A stretch of 64,000 nt of DNA, taken from the NCBI RefSeq assembly GCF_002217755.1, contig NZ_BCFL01000017.1:586442-650441 (forward strand). The letters are read 5' to 3'. The DNA comes from Streptomyces hyaluromycini. GTDB lineage: Bacteria; Actinomycetota; Actinomycetes; Streptomycetales; Streptomycetaceae. Shown here one piece after another: positions 32,491-40,899 of this stretch; positions within the stretch are counted from its first letter, which is position 1, and the number at the start of each line of letters is the position of its first letter. A program made the translations under genes and the position numbers. The notes below the pieces were generated by a model. It did no database searches and was not told the DNA's origin. It saw nothing but the letters and a program-made list of their open reading frames with translations.

Positions 32491-34452
32491 TCACCAGCTC
32501 CCCGGTACCAGGCGGCCCGCCTTGCGGTACTCGCGGCGGGCGCCCTCCAGGAGGTCGGCCGCGGTGAGGGGCCGGTCGCGGGCGGCGGCGAGGTAGGCGG
32601 CGGTCACCACCGCGCTGCGGATCGCGCCGCCGGACAGTTCGAAGTCCCGGGCCAGCCGGCGGAGTTCGATGCCCGCCTCGCTGGGGACGTGTACCAGGCC
32701 GTGCCGCCACAGGGCCAGCCGCTGCTCCTCGTCCGGGAACGGGAAGTCGATCACCAGGTCGAGGCGGCGGGTGAAGGCCTCGTCGATGTTGGCGCGCAGG
32801 TTGGTGGTGAGCAGCGCGATGCCGTCGAAGGCCTCCAGGCGCTGGAGGAGATAGGCCGACTCCAGGTTGGCGTACCGGTCGTGGGCGTCCTTGACCTCGG
32901 AGCGCTTGCCGAAGACGGCGTCGGCCTCGTCGAAGAGCAGCACGGCGTCGGTGCGGTCGGCCTCGGTGAAGATGCGTTCGAGGTTCTTCTCGGTCTCGCC
33001 GACGTACTTGTCGACGACGGAGGAGAGCTGGACGACGTACAGGTCCAGGCCCAGCTCGGCGGCGACGACCTCCGCGGAGAGGGTCTTGCCGGTGCCCGAC
33101 TCGCCCGCGAAGAGGCCGAGCACCCCCCGTCCCCTGCCGCCGCCCGCGCTCAGCCGCCAGTCGCCGAGCACCCGGTCGCGGTGCCGGGCGCGCAGCGCCA
33201 GTTCCCTCAGTTCCGTGAGCGGCCGTTCGGGCAGCACCAGGTCCCGCCAGTCGACGGCGGGCCGGATCCGGCGGGCGTGCTGTTCGAGGCCGGAGGCGGA
33301 CTGCTGGCGGGCGCCCAGCCGCAGATGGGCGGCGGTGAGCGCGGTGCCGTCGAAGGCGGCGAGGGCCTGCGCGGCACGGGCCGCCCGGACGAGCCGGTCG
33401 CCGCCGAGGTGGTACGGGGCGACGGTGACCGCGAGGTCGAAGCCGGGCTCGTCCGGCAGCAGGGCCGCCCAGGCGTCCGGGGCGGCGGCGCGCCGGGAGG
33501 GCACCTCCAGGACGAGCGGGTCGCGGTGGTCGCACCACTGGGGGTCGTAGGCGCGGGCGGACGTGAGCAGCACGGTGACGTCCGAGGTGGTGGCGCTCAA
33601 CGCCCCCAGGAAGGTGCCCGGTTGGTCGCTGTCGACCAGGATCGCCCGGCCGCTCAGGCGGGCCTCCCGCAGCAGTTCCGGGATCCGCTCCCCGGGCCCG
33701 GTGTAGTGCAGCACCGCCCGCCCCGCGAGCCGCAGCGCGGCCGTCGCACTGCCGAGGCCCTCGCCCTCCCGCCGCTCCCGCAGGAAGGCGAAGAGCGGCC
33801 CGGCGCCGATCAGCGCGGCCAGCCGGCCCACGAACTCCGCGTCGGCGGGTTCGCTGTCGTACGACGGCACCCGCAGGAATCCGGTGAGCGCCGCGTCCGG
33901 GGTGTCGTCGCCGAGGAGGTGGGCCAGGACCCGGTCGGGGACGCGCAACGAGCGGCTGAGGAAGGGGCGTTCGGGCTCCTCGACGGTGAGCAGGCCGAGC
34001 GCGGTGAGCGGGGCGGTGGGGTGGAAGCGGGCGCGGGCCGCCGCGAGGTGCGCGGGGGCGCCGTACAGGTCGAGGGCGAGGCCGACGGTCGCGCGGCGGC
34101 GGCCGACGTCGTCGTTGAGGTAGCCGTACAGCGGCTCGAAGGTGCGGTCGAGGTCGGGGGCGAGGGCGATGAGGAGGAGGGCGGTGTCGAGCGGGGTGAG
34201 ACGCAGGCGGCCGGCGAGGTCGGCGAGCGGGTCGGTGAAGTCGCCGGTCAGGAGGGGAAGTTCGGCCGGTTCCGGCTCGGGGCGCAGGAGGTGCTGTACC
34301 GCTTCCTCGGAGAGGTAGAGGCCGCGCAGCGGGTCGCCGGCCGTCGGGTCGTCGGCCGAGCGGTGGGCGACGAGGGCGGCGACCCGGTCGCGCAGCGCGG
34401 ACAGCCGGGCGAGAAGCGGGGCGGCCGGCGCCGGGGAGACGTCCAGGGTCAC
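32491..34452 (-). CDS. eCIS AAA+ ATPase (Afp15-like)
   Basis: 653 residues. The C-terminal AAA+ module has Walker A AGESGTGKT (about residues 447-455), Walker B VVLLFDEADAVFGKRSEV (as A-V-L-L-F-D-E-A-D), sensor-1 LLTTNLRANIDEAF and an arginine-finger region RRLDLVIDFPFPDEEQR. The N-terminal 400 residues are the Ala/Leu-rich domain typical of eCIS ATPases. Such ATPases are needed for particle assembly or cargo loading. Start GTG 34452 overlaps the DUF4255 stop (GTGA). It converges on the membrane paralogs, leaving 16 bases. Confidence 0.93.
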   Translation of the reverse strand: MTLDVSPAPAAPLLARLSALRDRVAALVAHRSADDPTAGDPLRGLYLSEEAVQHLLRPEPEPAELPLLTGDFTDPLADLAGRLRLTPLDTALLLIALAPDLDRTFEPLYGYLNDDVGRRRATVGLALDLYGAPAHLAAARARFHPTAPLTALGLLTVEEPERPFLSRSLRVPDRVLAHLLGDDTPDAALTGFLRVPSYDSEPADAEFVGRLAALIGAGPLFAFLRERREGEGLGSATAALRLAGRAVLHYTGPGERIPELLREARLSGRAILVDSDQPGTFLGALSATTSDVTVLLTSARAYDPQWCDHRDPLVLEVPSRRAAAPDAWAALLPDEPGFDLAVTVAPYHLGGDRLVRAARAAQALAAFDGTALTAAHLRLGARQQSASGLEQHARRIRPAVDWRDLVLPERPLTELRELALRARHRDRVLGDWRLSAGGGRGRGVLGLFAGESGTGKTLSAEVVAAELGLDLYVVQLSSVVDKYVGETEKNLERIFTEADRTDAVLLFDEADAVFGKRSEVKDAHDRYANLESAYLLQRLEAFDGIALLTTNLRANIDEAFTRRLDLVIDFPFPDEEQRLALWRHGLVHVPSEAGIELRRLARDFELSGGAIRSAVVTAAYLAAARDRPLTAADLLEGARREYRKAGRLVPGSW

Positions 34453-35132
34453 GCCCGGCCCCTCCGGGCGGCCGTGGCCTCGGCGACCTGGCCGGGCCGG
34501 TGGGCCCGCTCCTCCAGCACCGGGGCGGTGTCGTCCAGCCCGTCGCGTACCCGCACGGCGGCGCCCTCGGTGACCGGCGGACCGGCGTCGTACTCGGGGT
34601 AGGCCGGGAACGGCGCCGTGATCACGACGTCCAGGGACGGCTTGAGCTCGCCGCCGAGCGCCGACCAGATCTCGGCGAGGGAGCGCGCCTCGGTCTGGAT
34701 GCCGGCGCAGGACAGGGGCACCGTCAGCCCCAGCGCGCCCAGCGAGCCCGGCAGTTCGTTCGGGTGGATCAGCTCCCGCGGGATCAGGGTCGCGAGCACG
34801 GCGCTGATCAGCCGGTGTTCGTCCTCGGGCCGCTTGGTCCACGCCGTCACCAGGTACGACAGCCGGAACCAGCGCGGCGGCTGGCGGCGCTTGACCACCA
34901 CGTCCCGCTCGTCACGGATGTCGACGTGCCCGCGCTGCCGCCGGTGCACGTCCTCGCGGATGTCGTACAGGTAGCTGTTGATCACCGGCCCGTTGCGGCG
35001 GGCCGACCAGTCGCGGGTCGGGGCGTCGAAGGAGACCTCGATGCCGGAACCCTCCAGCGCACCGCTGGTCAGCAGGTTCCGCAGCACCTGGTCCACCTCG
35101 TGGATCACGCCGTACTCACCATCCCTCGGCAC
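34449..35132 (-). CDS. eCIS DUF4255 / Pvc16-like tail terminator protein
   Basis: 227 residues with the DUF4255 (Pvc16 N-terminal) pattern: VIHEVDQVLRNLLTSGALEG, GPVINSYLYDIREDVHRRQR, PPRWFRLSYLVTAWTKRPED and HRLISAVLATL. In Afp/PVC the equivalent caps the tube/sheath end and sets length. The C-terminal 40 residues are low complexity. Start GTG 35132 has GGGGGGTGA just upstream; GTG 35108 is an alternative. Coupled by overlap to the ATPase. Confidence 0.92.
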   Translation of the reverse strand: MPRDGEYGVIHEVDQVLRNLLTSGALEGSGIEVSFDAPTRDWSARRNGPVINSYLYDIREDVHRRQRGHVDIRDERDVVVKRRQPPRWFRLSYLVTAWTKRPEDEHRLISAVLATLIPRELIHPNELPGSLGALGLTVPLSCAGIQTEARSLAEIWSALGGELKPSLDVVITAPFPAYPEYDAGPPVTEGAAVRVRDGLDDTAPVLEERAHRPGQVAEATAARRGRA

Positions 35133-35225
35133 TCACCCCCCATCCTGCCCTTCGCCCGCGCCGCCCCCGCAGGCACGGCCGGGCAGACCGCCCTGCCCCG
35201 GAACCGGTGTCCGCTGCCCGATCGG

Positions 35226-35876
35226 TCAGATGTAGCCTTCCCGGAGGGCATGGGCCACGGCGTGGGCCCGGTTGCGCAGATGCAGTCGGGTCGTCAGCCC
35301 GTGCATGACGTTCTTGACGGTCCGCTCGGAATAGGACAGCTTGCTGGCGATCTCAGCGGTGTCGAGTCCCTCGGCGACCAGCCGCAGTACGTCCACCTCG
35401 CGGGCGGACAGCCCGGAGGCCGGGGCGCCCGGGCGGCCGGCGGCGCTGCGGTGCAGGGTGCCGACCTGGTTGATGAGCCGGCCGAGCAGGTCGGCGGGCA
35501 GGTCGCCGTCGCCCCGGGCGGCCGCAAGGACGGCCTGCACTATGCGGAGTTCAGTGGCCTCGTGGCGCCATACGATGGCCCCGACCCCGCACTCGATCAC
35601 ATCGAGCAGCTCGGTCTCGCGCAGCGCCCCGACCACGAGTACGGCCCGCGCCCCCTCACTGCGCACCACCCGGCGCAGCCGGGTCAGTTCCGGTTCGTCG
35701 AGGCTGTCGCTGATGAGCAGCGCCACCGTGCCGGGCCCGGTCTCGGACTCCTCACGCACCTCGATCTCCGGGTGCCGGCGCAACTGGCTGAGCGCGCCCT
35801 CGCGGGAGATCGGATCGGGTGCGTGCACCGCCACGGGTGTGCGACCGACCGACGCAAAAGAGCTGTTGCTGACCAA
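35226..35876 (-). CDS. LuxR/NarL-type response regulator of the eCIS locus
   Basis: 216 residues. The N-terminal half is a degenerate receiver domain (PVAVHAPDPISREGALSQLR, VALLISDSLDEPELTRL) in which the usual acidic pocket and phosphoacceptor Asp are hard to place, so it may not be phosphorylated. The C-terminal 65 residues are a LuxR HTH (LSAREVDVLRLVAEGLDTAE, YSERTVKNVMHGLTTRLHLR). Start TTG 35876 is supported by AGGGGA; no kinase gene is adjacent. It heads the unit with DUF4255 and ATPase and is divergent from the LAL regulator, so it likely controls the locus. Confidence 0.85.
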   Translation of the reverse strand: MVSNSSFASVGRTPVAVHAPDPISREGALSQLRRHPEIEVREESETGPGTVALLISDSLDEPELTRLRRVVRSEGARAVLVVGALRETELLDVIECGVGAIVWRHEATELRIVQAVLAAARGDGDLPADLLGRLINQVGTLHRSAAGRPGAPASGLSAREVDVLRLVAEGLDTAEIASKLSYSERTVKNVMHGLTTRLHLRNRAHAVAHALREGYI

Positions 35877-36319
35877 CCGCTTCCCCTATGTCCACGTGCC
35901 CGTCGCCTCCGAGGGAACAGTGACGGGCGGTAGTACTCCAGCCTGGTGTGACCAAAGGGGCAAGGACAATCGTGGAGCACCACGAGAAGGACCACGAGAT
36001 GTTCGGGGGACGAGTGGGGGGTGCTTGGGCTTGCGGGTGCGCTGCGGGTGCATCGTGGCTGGTCGCGCAGTTCCCCGCGCCCCTAAAAGAAAGGGGCGCT
36101 GCACGAGCGCCCCTTCAGGGGCGCGGGGAACTGCGCGAACAACCCCCACCGGCCCGCAGCGCACCCACAACCCCAGGCACCCCCACCCAAATCCACAGCC
36201 CCGTATCAAATGTGCCACCCATGCAACAAACCCCCGCACCTCCCCACCACACCACAACCTCTCCCACCTCCACCCGCTCTAACCCCCCGAACCCACCAGC
36301 GCACCGCGAGGAGCCAGGC
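35877..36319. promoter_or_regulatory. Divergent intergenic region between response regulator and LAL regulator
   Basis: 443 bases. It holds the family A hairpin (36063-36138) and, on either side, space for promoters: a relatively AT-rich leftward part at 35900-35990 and a C/A-rich, G-poor stretch 36160-36300 before the LAL gene. GAGGAG (36308-36313) is the LAL ribosome site. No gene seen. Confidence 0.5.
36063..36138. repeat. Nested hairpin, repeat family A
   Basis: Perfect 22-bp arms at 36063-36084 and 36117-36138 (core CGCGCAGTTCCCCGCGCCCC) enclose a second hairpin AGGGGCGCT/AGCGCCCCT at 36092-36114. The outer arms are the same sequence as the pair at 3450-3588. In RNA this would be a strong cruciform or terminator between two regulators. 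Confidence 0.8.
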
Positions 36320-39052
36320 ATGACCCAGCCGTCCCCTGAACTCGCCGACGCCATGCACCTGTTGGCCGAGGAAGCCGAGCGCACGCGGTCCGGCGGCGGC
36401 CGGCTCGTGCTGCTCCGGGGCGCCACCGGAACCGGCCGCACCACCGTCCTGGAGGCCGCCGCCGAACAGGCGGCCGCCCTCGGCCTGAAGGTCCTCCGTG
36501 CCCGCTGCTCGCCCGGCGACACATCCATCTCCTTCGCCACCGTCCTGCAACTCCTCGGCCCGGTCCCGGAGTTCGCCGACCTCGCGGTGGACGGGGACGA
36601 GCGGGCAACCGCCGCCGGACTCTGGCGGGTGCTGCGCGCCTACGCCGAGGACTCGCCCCTCCTCGTCGCCGTGGACGACGTCCACCTCGCCGACGCCCCC
36701 TCGCACCGCTGGCTCGTGGAGTCCGCCCGGCACATAGACCGCTTACCGATCCTCCTCGTCGTCAGCGAACGCAGCCAGTACGACCTCGATCCGCCCGCCC
36801 CCGGCTTCACGCACACCCTCCCGCCGGCGCTGGTCCGCACCCACACCCTCGCCCCGCTCGCCCCCGCGGCGGCCGCCGCCCGGGTGCGGGCCAAGTTCCC
36901 CGACGCGTCCCGGCTCTGGACCGACGCTTGTGTGCACGCGGCGGCCGGCAGCCCCCTTCTGCTGGGCGCCCTCCTCGACGACCTCGCCGAGAGCCGGCAC
37001 CCGGACGTGCCCGAGACGACGGCCGCCCTCTACCCGGGCGCCTACCCGGCCGCCGTGCAGTGGTTGCTGGACAGTGCGGGACCGGCCACCACCGAGGTCG
37101 CCCGCGCCCTCGCCGTCCTGGAGGAGGACCCCGGCACCTGCCTGGCGGAGAACGAGATCACCCCGCTCCTCGCGGAACTCGCCGACGCCGACCCCACCCG
37201 GGTGGCCGGCTGGCTCACCGCCATGACCAACCTCGGCCTGCTCACCCTGGGCGCCGACGGCCGCCCCCACTTCCCGCACCCCCTGCTGCGCGACGCGATC
37301 CTCGCCGGTGTTCCGGCCGCCCGCCGCCGCACCGCCCACCGGGCGATCGCCGAGGCGATGCTGCACCAGGACGCCCCCGCCGAGGCCGTGGCCCGGCAAC
37401 TGCTCGCCACCGGCCCGGTGGACGCCCCCTGGGCGCTGCCCCTGCTCCAGGACGCGGCGGCCGTCGCCCTCTACGAGGACCGCGCCGAGGACGCCGTCGG
37501 CTATCTGCGCCGCGCCCTGGAGGAGCCCCTCTCCGGCGGCCACCGGCAGCGGCTGCTGACCGAGCTGGGCTCGCTGGAGTACGCGGCGCCCCGCTCCTCC
37601 GCCGCGATCCCCCGTCTCGCCGAGGCGGTCCGGCTGCCCGCCGCCCCGCAGGACCGGGTGCGCGCGGCCGTCGCCCTCGGCACCGCGCTGACCGGCCGGG
37701 GCCGCACCCGCAAGGCCGTCGAACTGCTCCACTCGGTGGACGTCGAACTGGACGGCCACCCCGACCTGGTCCGCACCCTGCACACCGCCTCCGTGCTCCT
37801 GTCCGACCAGGACCAGGAGGTACGGCAGGAGGTCTACCGGCGGCTGTCCGAGACCGCCGACCGCTCCCCCGAGCTGGTCGGCACGGCGGGCCAGGCCCTG
37901 CTCGTGCGGCACGCGGCCTCCGCCGGCCTCACCTCGGCGCGGGACGCGATGCGGCAGCTGCGCTCCCTGCTCGCCGAGCCCGCCGACCCGCTCACCGAGC
38001 CGTTCCTCGTCGGTACGGCGGCCACCGTCGCCCAGTGGGCCGACGAACTCGACGAGGCGAACCGGCTGGTGGACCGCGGCCTGGCCGGGCAGCGCCCCGA
38101 CCTGCTGCACCCCATGCACCAGGCCCTGCTGAACAGCCGTACGGACATCGCTGCGGCCCGCGCCGACTACGCCCGCCTGGCCGTCGTCCCGGACGCGGTC
38201 ACCCCCACCAACAGCCATGCGCACACGCTCGTCGCCCTCGTGGAGACCGGCCGGACCGCACAGGCCGCGGGCCTCGTCGCCGGGATCGACCTGCGGGAGG
38301 CACCGGACTCCTGGGAGCTGAACCGGTTCCTGTACGCGCGGGGCGTGGTGCGGGCGGCCGCCGGTGACGCGGCCGCGGCGCTGCACGACTTCCTGGAGTG
38401 CGGCCGCCGCCAGACGGCCCGTGAGGTGATCAGCCCGGTGGTCACACCGTGGCGTACGGCCGCCGCCGAGTGCCGGCTGGCCCTCGACCGCCCGCTGGAG
38501 GCCATCGCCCTGGCCGAGGAGGAGCTGCGGCTGGCCCGGGTCTGGGGCACCCCGCGCACGGTCGGCCGGGCGCTGCGCGTCCTCGGTACGGCGACCGGCG
38601 GCCGCCGCGGCCTGGAGCTCACCGAGGAGGCCGTACGGCTGCTGCGGGACGGCGGCCCGGCCGGTACCGAGCCGGCGCTCGCCCTGATCGCGCTGGGCCG
38701 CCAGCTGACCGCCGCCGGTGAGGCGGCCCGCGCCCGCGACTGTCTGCGGGAGGCCGAGGAGCACGCCGAACGGCTCGGCGCGGTACGGCTGTTGGAGCTG
38801 GCCGAGGGGATCCTGCGGAAGGGCGGGGCCCGCTCCGCCAGACGCCGTACGGGCGCCGCCTCCCTCACCGGCAGTGAGCGTCGGATCGCCGAACTCGCCG
38901 CCGAGGGCCGCACCAACGTGGAGATCGCGGCCCTGCTGCATCTGGCCCGCCGCACCGTGGAGACCCATCTCACGCACACCTACCGCAAGTTGGGCATCCG
39001 CCGCCGCACGGACCTGCGCCCGGCCCTGGACCAGACCGTCCCCCACCCGTGA
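36320..39052 (+). CDS. LAL-type (ATPase-LuxR) regulator with TTA codon
   Basis: 910-residue large LuxR regulator. The N-terminal ATPase has a P-loop GATGTGRTT in which Arg replaces the usual Lys, and Walker B PLLVAVDDVHLAD. A long TPR-like helical middle follows, and the C-terminal LuxR HTH reads LTGSERRIAELAAEGRTNVE and LARRTVETHLTHTYRKLGIR. ATG 36320 follows GAGGAG. Leu142 is TTA (36743-36745), so synthesis should need bldA tRNA. In S. coelicolor I recall a TTA-containing regulator (SCO4263) beside the eCIS genes, whose expression falls in a bldA mutant. Probably the pathway activator. Confidence 0.9.
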   Translation: MTQPSPELADAMHLLAEEAERTRSGGGRLVLLRGATGTGRTTVLEAAAEQAAALGLKVLRARCSPGDTSISFATVLQLLGPVPEFADLAVDGDERATAAGLWRVLRAYAEDSPLLVAVDDVHLADAPSHRWLVESARHIDRLPILLVVSERSQYDLDPPAPGFTHTLPPALVRTHTLAPLAPAAAAARVRAKFPDASRLWTDACVHAAAGSPLLLGALLDDLAESRHPDVPETTAALYPGAYPAAVQWLLDSAGPATTEVARALAVLEEDPGTCLAENEITPLLAELADADPTRVAGWLTAMTNLGLLTLGADGRPHFPHPLLRDAILAGVPAARRRTAHRAIAEAMLHQDAPAEAVARQLLATGPVDAPWALPLLQDAAAVALYEDRAEDAVGYLRRALEEPLSGGHRQRLLTELGSLEYAAPRSSAAIPRLAEAVRLPAAPQDRVRAAVALGTALTGRGRTRKAVELLHSVDVELDGHPDLVRTLHTASVLLSDQDQEVRQEVYRRLSETADRSPELVGTAGQALLVRHAASAGLTSARDAMRQLRSLLAEPADPLTEPFLVGTAATVAQWADELDEANRLVDRGLAGQRPDLLHPMHQALLNSRTDIAAARADYARLAVVPDAVTPTNSHAHTLVALVETGRTAQAAGLVAGIDLREAPDSWELNRFLYARGVVRAAAGDAAAALHDFLECGRRQTAREVISPVVTPWRTAAAECRLALDRPLEAIALAEEELRLARVWGTPRTVGRALRVLGTATGGRRGLELTEEAVRLLRDGGPAGTEPALALIALGRQLTAAGEAARARDCLREAEEHAERLGAVRLLELAEGILRKGGARSARRRTGAASLTGSERRIAELAAEGRTNVEIAALLHLARRTVETHLTHTYRKLGIRRRTDLRPALDQTVPHP

Positions 39053-39146
39053 CGGAGAAGACCGGCCGCTCCGGGCCGGCGGCCGCGGGGTGGCCGGCGA
39101 TTCCGGGACACCGGCGGGCGGGCGCGCTGAGGTGCGCCGGTGCGTG

Positions 39147-40385
39147 TCAGGGGGCGAGCCAGTGGCCCGCCGCCGCGAGCAGCGCCCGTACGCCCGTCTC
39201 CAGCGTCGGGTCGGGGGCGGGGGCGAAGTGCGGGGAGTGGTTGGAGGGGATCTGCGGGGGGATGCCGTCGCGGACCAGGGCCTCCAGGTCGACGCCCTCG
39301 TAGAGCTTGTGGTCGGCGCCGCCGACGAACCAGTAGACCGAGGGCACCCCCAGGGCCGTACCGAAGGCCCCGAAGTCCTCGCTGTTGGGCACCGGTGAGG
39401 TCAGCTCGAAGGTGAGGCCCGGGAATTCGGCGGCCAGCGCGGCCTGGACGGAGGCGGTCGCCGCGGGGTCGTTGTGGGTGACCGGGAAGGAGTCGATGGG
39501 CTCGAACTCCGGTTCCTTCGGCGCGGCGGAGGCGGCGGACTCGGCCCGTACGATCCGCTCGACCGCCGCCAGCACGCGCTCCCGGACGGCCTCCGTGGCG
39601 GTCCGTATGTTGATCTTCAGCTCGACGGTGTCCGGGATGATGTTCTCCTTCGTCCCGCCGTGGATGGAGCCGACCGTGACGACGGCCTGCTGGCCCGCGG
39701 CCACCTCCCGGGAGACGACCGTCTGAAGCCGCATCACCACGGCCGCGGCCAGCACCACCGGGTCGACGGTGGCCTCCGGCGTGGACCCGTGCCCGCCCCG
39801 CCCGAACAGCGTGACCCGCATGCTGTCCGCGCCCGCCATCAGCGCCCCCGCCCGGGTGCCGACCAGCCCGGCCGGCGCGGCCGCCACATGCTGGCCCAGG
39901 CACACGTCCGGCCGCGGGAACCGCTCGGCGAACCCGTCCGCGAGCATCTTCGGCGCCCCGCCCACCTCCTCGCCCGGCTGGAACACCGCGACCACCGTCC
40001 CCCGCCAGCCGTCCCGCACCGCGGCCAGCCGCCCGGTGGCCCCCAGCAGCCAGGCGACATGCATGTCGTGGCCGCAGGCGTGCATCACCCCGTCGGTCTC
40101 CGAGGCGTACGCCAGCCCGGTCTCCTCCCGGACCGGCAGCGCGTCCATGTCGGCCCGCAGCAGCACGACGGGCCCGTCCCCGTTGGCCAGCACCCCGACC
40201 ACCCCGGTGCCGCCGACCCCCTCGGTGACCTCCCAGCCGCCCTGCTCCCGCAGCCGCCCCGCGACGACGGCCGCGGTCCGCTCCTCCTGGAAGGACAGCT
40301 CAGGATGCGTGTGCAGATCCTCGTACAGCGCCCGCAGCTCGGGGAGCTCTTCGCTCAGGCCGGACAGGAGGGGGCTGGTGGTCAT
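39147..40385 (-). CDS. M20-family amidohydrolase
   Basis: 412-residue M20D peptidase/aminoacylase-type hydrolase. Metal-binding motifs: LLRADMDALPV, VMHACGHDMHVAWLLGA and FQPGEEVGGAPKML, with the dimerisation-domain GRGGHGSTPEATVDPV. The family hydrolyses N-acyl amino acids, hippurate or IAA conjugates; the specific substrate cannot be read. No signal peptide. It lies on the opposite strand from the LAL regulator with 94 bases between, and seems independent of the eCIS. Confidence 0.92.
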   Translation of the reverse strand: MTTSPLLSGLSEELPELRALYEDLHTHPELSFQEERTAAVVAGRLREQGGWEVTEGVGGTGVVGVLANGDGPVVLLRADMDALPVREETGLAYASETDGVMHACGHDMHVAWLLGATGRLAAVRDGWRGTVVAVFQPGEEVGGAPKMLADGFAERFPRPDVCLGQHVAAAPAGLVGTRAGALMAGADSMRVTLFGRGGHGSTPEATVDPVVLAAAVVMRLQTVVSREVAAGQQAVVTVGSIHGGTKENIIPDTVELKINIRTATEAVRERVLAAVERIVRAESAASAAPKEPEFEPIDSFPVTHNDPAATASVQAALAAEFPGLTFELTSPVPNSEDFGAFGTALGVPSVYWFVGGADHKLYEGVDLEALVRDGIPPQIPSNHSPHFAPAPDPTLETGVRALLAAAGHWLAP

Positions 40386-40512
40386 GACGTCGTCTCCCGG
40401 GGTGTGCGTTGCGTGGCTGCCGAGTCAAGGATCAGGATCGGCCCCGGGACCGGACTTCGCACGTGAACGCCGGAAAACGACGAACGGCCGCCGTTCATCC
40501 GCGCCGCCGTCG

Positions 40513-40578
40513 CGGCTGGTCGCGCCCACGCGGCGATAGCCGCACACGCAATACAGCCCCGCGCCCCTGAAGGGGCGC
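40513..40578. repeat. Dispersed repeat family B, intergenic copy
   Basis: About 66 bp from GGCTGGTCGCGCCCACGCGG through an inner GCGGC-GATA-GCCGC hairpin to the terminal palindrome GCGCCCCTGAAGGGGCGC. Located upstream of the M20 gene and of the small antitoxin-like gene. Closest copy is 61909-61972. Confidence 0.8.
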
Positions 40579-40662
40579 TCCAGCTGACGCTCCTTTCACG
40601 CCCCGCCGAATGCCCCGGGCGCCGTCTTGCCGCCGCCGGCTCCCGCCCGGGACGATTCCGGC

Positions 40663-40887
40663 ATGTTCGATGGAATCGGCGGAATCGACGGACTCAAGAA
40701 CCTGGCGGACAAGGCGAAGGACATCGCCGAGGAACACGGTGACGCGATCGGGACCGGTCTGGAGAAGGCGGGCGACCTGGTCGACGAACGGACCGACGGC
40801 AAGTACACCGAGCAGATCGACACCGGAGTCTCCAAGGCGCAGCAGCTGGTGCAACGCCTGGGGGAGCAGGGCACCGAGAAGCCGTGA
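40663..40887 (+). CDS. MT0933-like small antitoxin-family protein
   Basis: 74 residues, FDGIGGIDGLKNLADKAKDI followed by charged helices and KYTEQIDTGVSKAQQLVQRL. This matches the MT0933/Rv0909 antitoxin-like family of small actinobacterial proteins. ATG 40663 is chosen over an upstream in-frame ATG because family members begin at this residue. No toxin gene is adjacent: the left neighbour is M20 and the right is GlpF, both on the other strand. A true antitoxin role is therefore uncertain. Confidence 0.75.
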   Translation: MFDGIGGIDGLKNLADKAKDIAEEHGDAIGTGLEKAGDLVDERTDGKYTEQIDTGVSKAQQLVQRLGEQGTEKP

Positions 40888-40899
40888 CGGCCGCTACGG

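Noticed and set aside
8579-35132. Reading the tail genes as a prophage or R-type tailocin
   Set aside because: No head, terminase, integrase, holin or lysis genes; presence of DUF4255, eCIS AAA+ ATPase and DUF4157 genes fits eCIS.
40663-40887. Toxin-antitoxin pair with the neighbouring gene
   Set aside because: Neighbours are an M20 hydrolase and a GlpF channel on the other strand; no small toxin frame was convincing.
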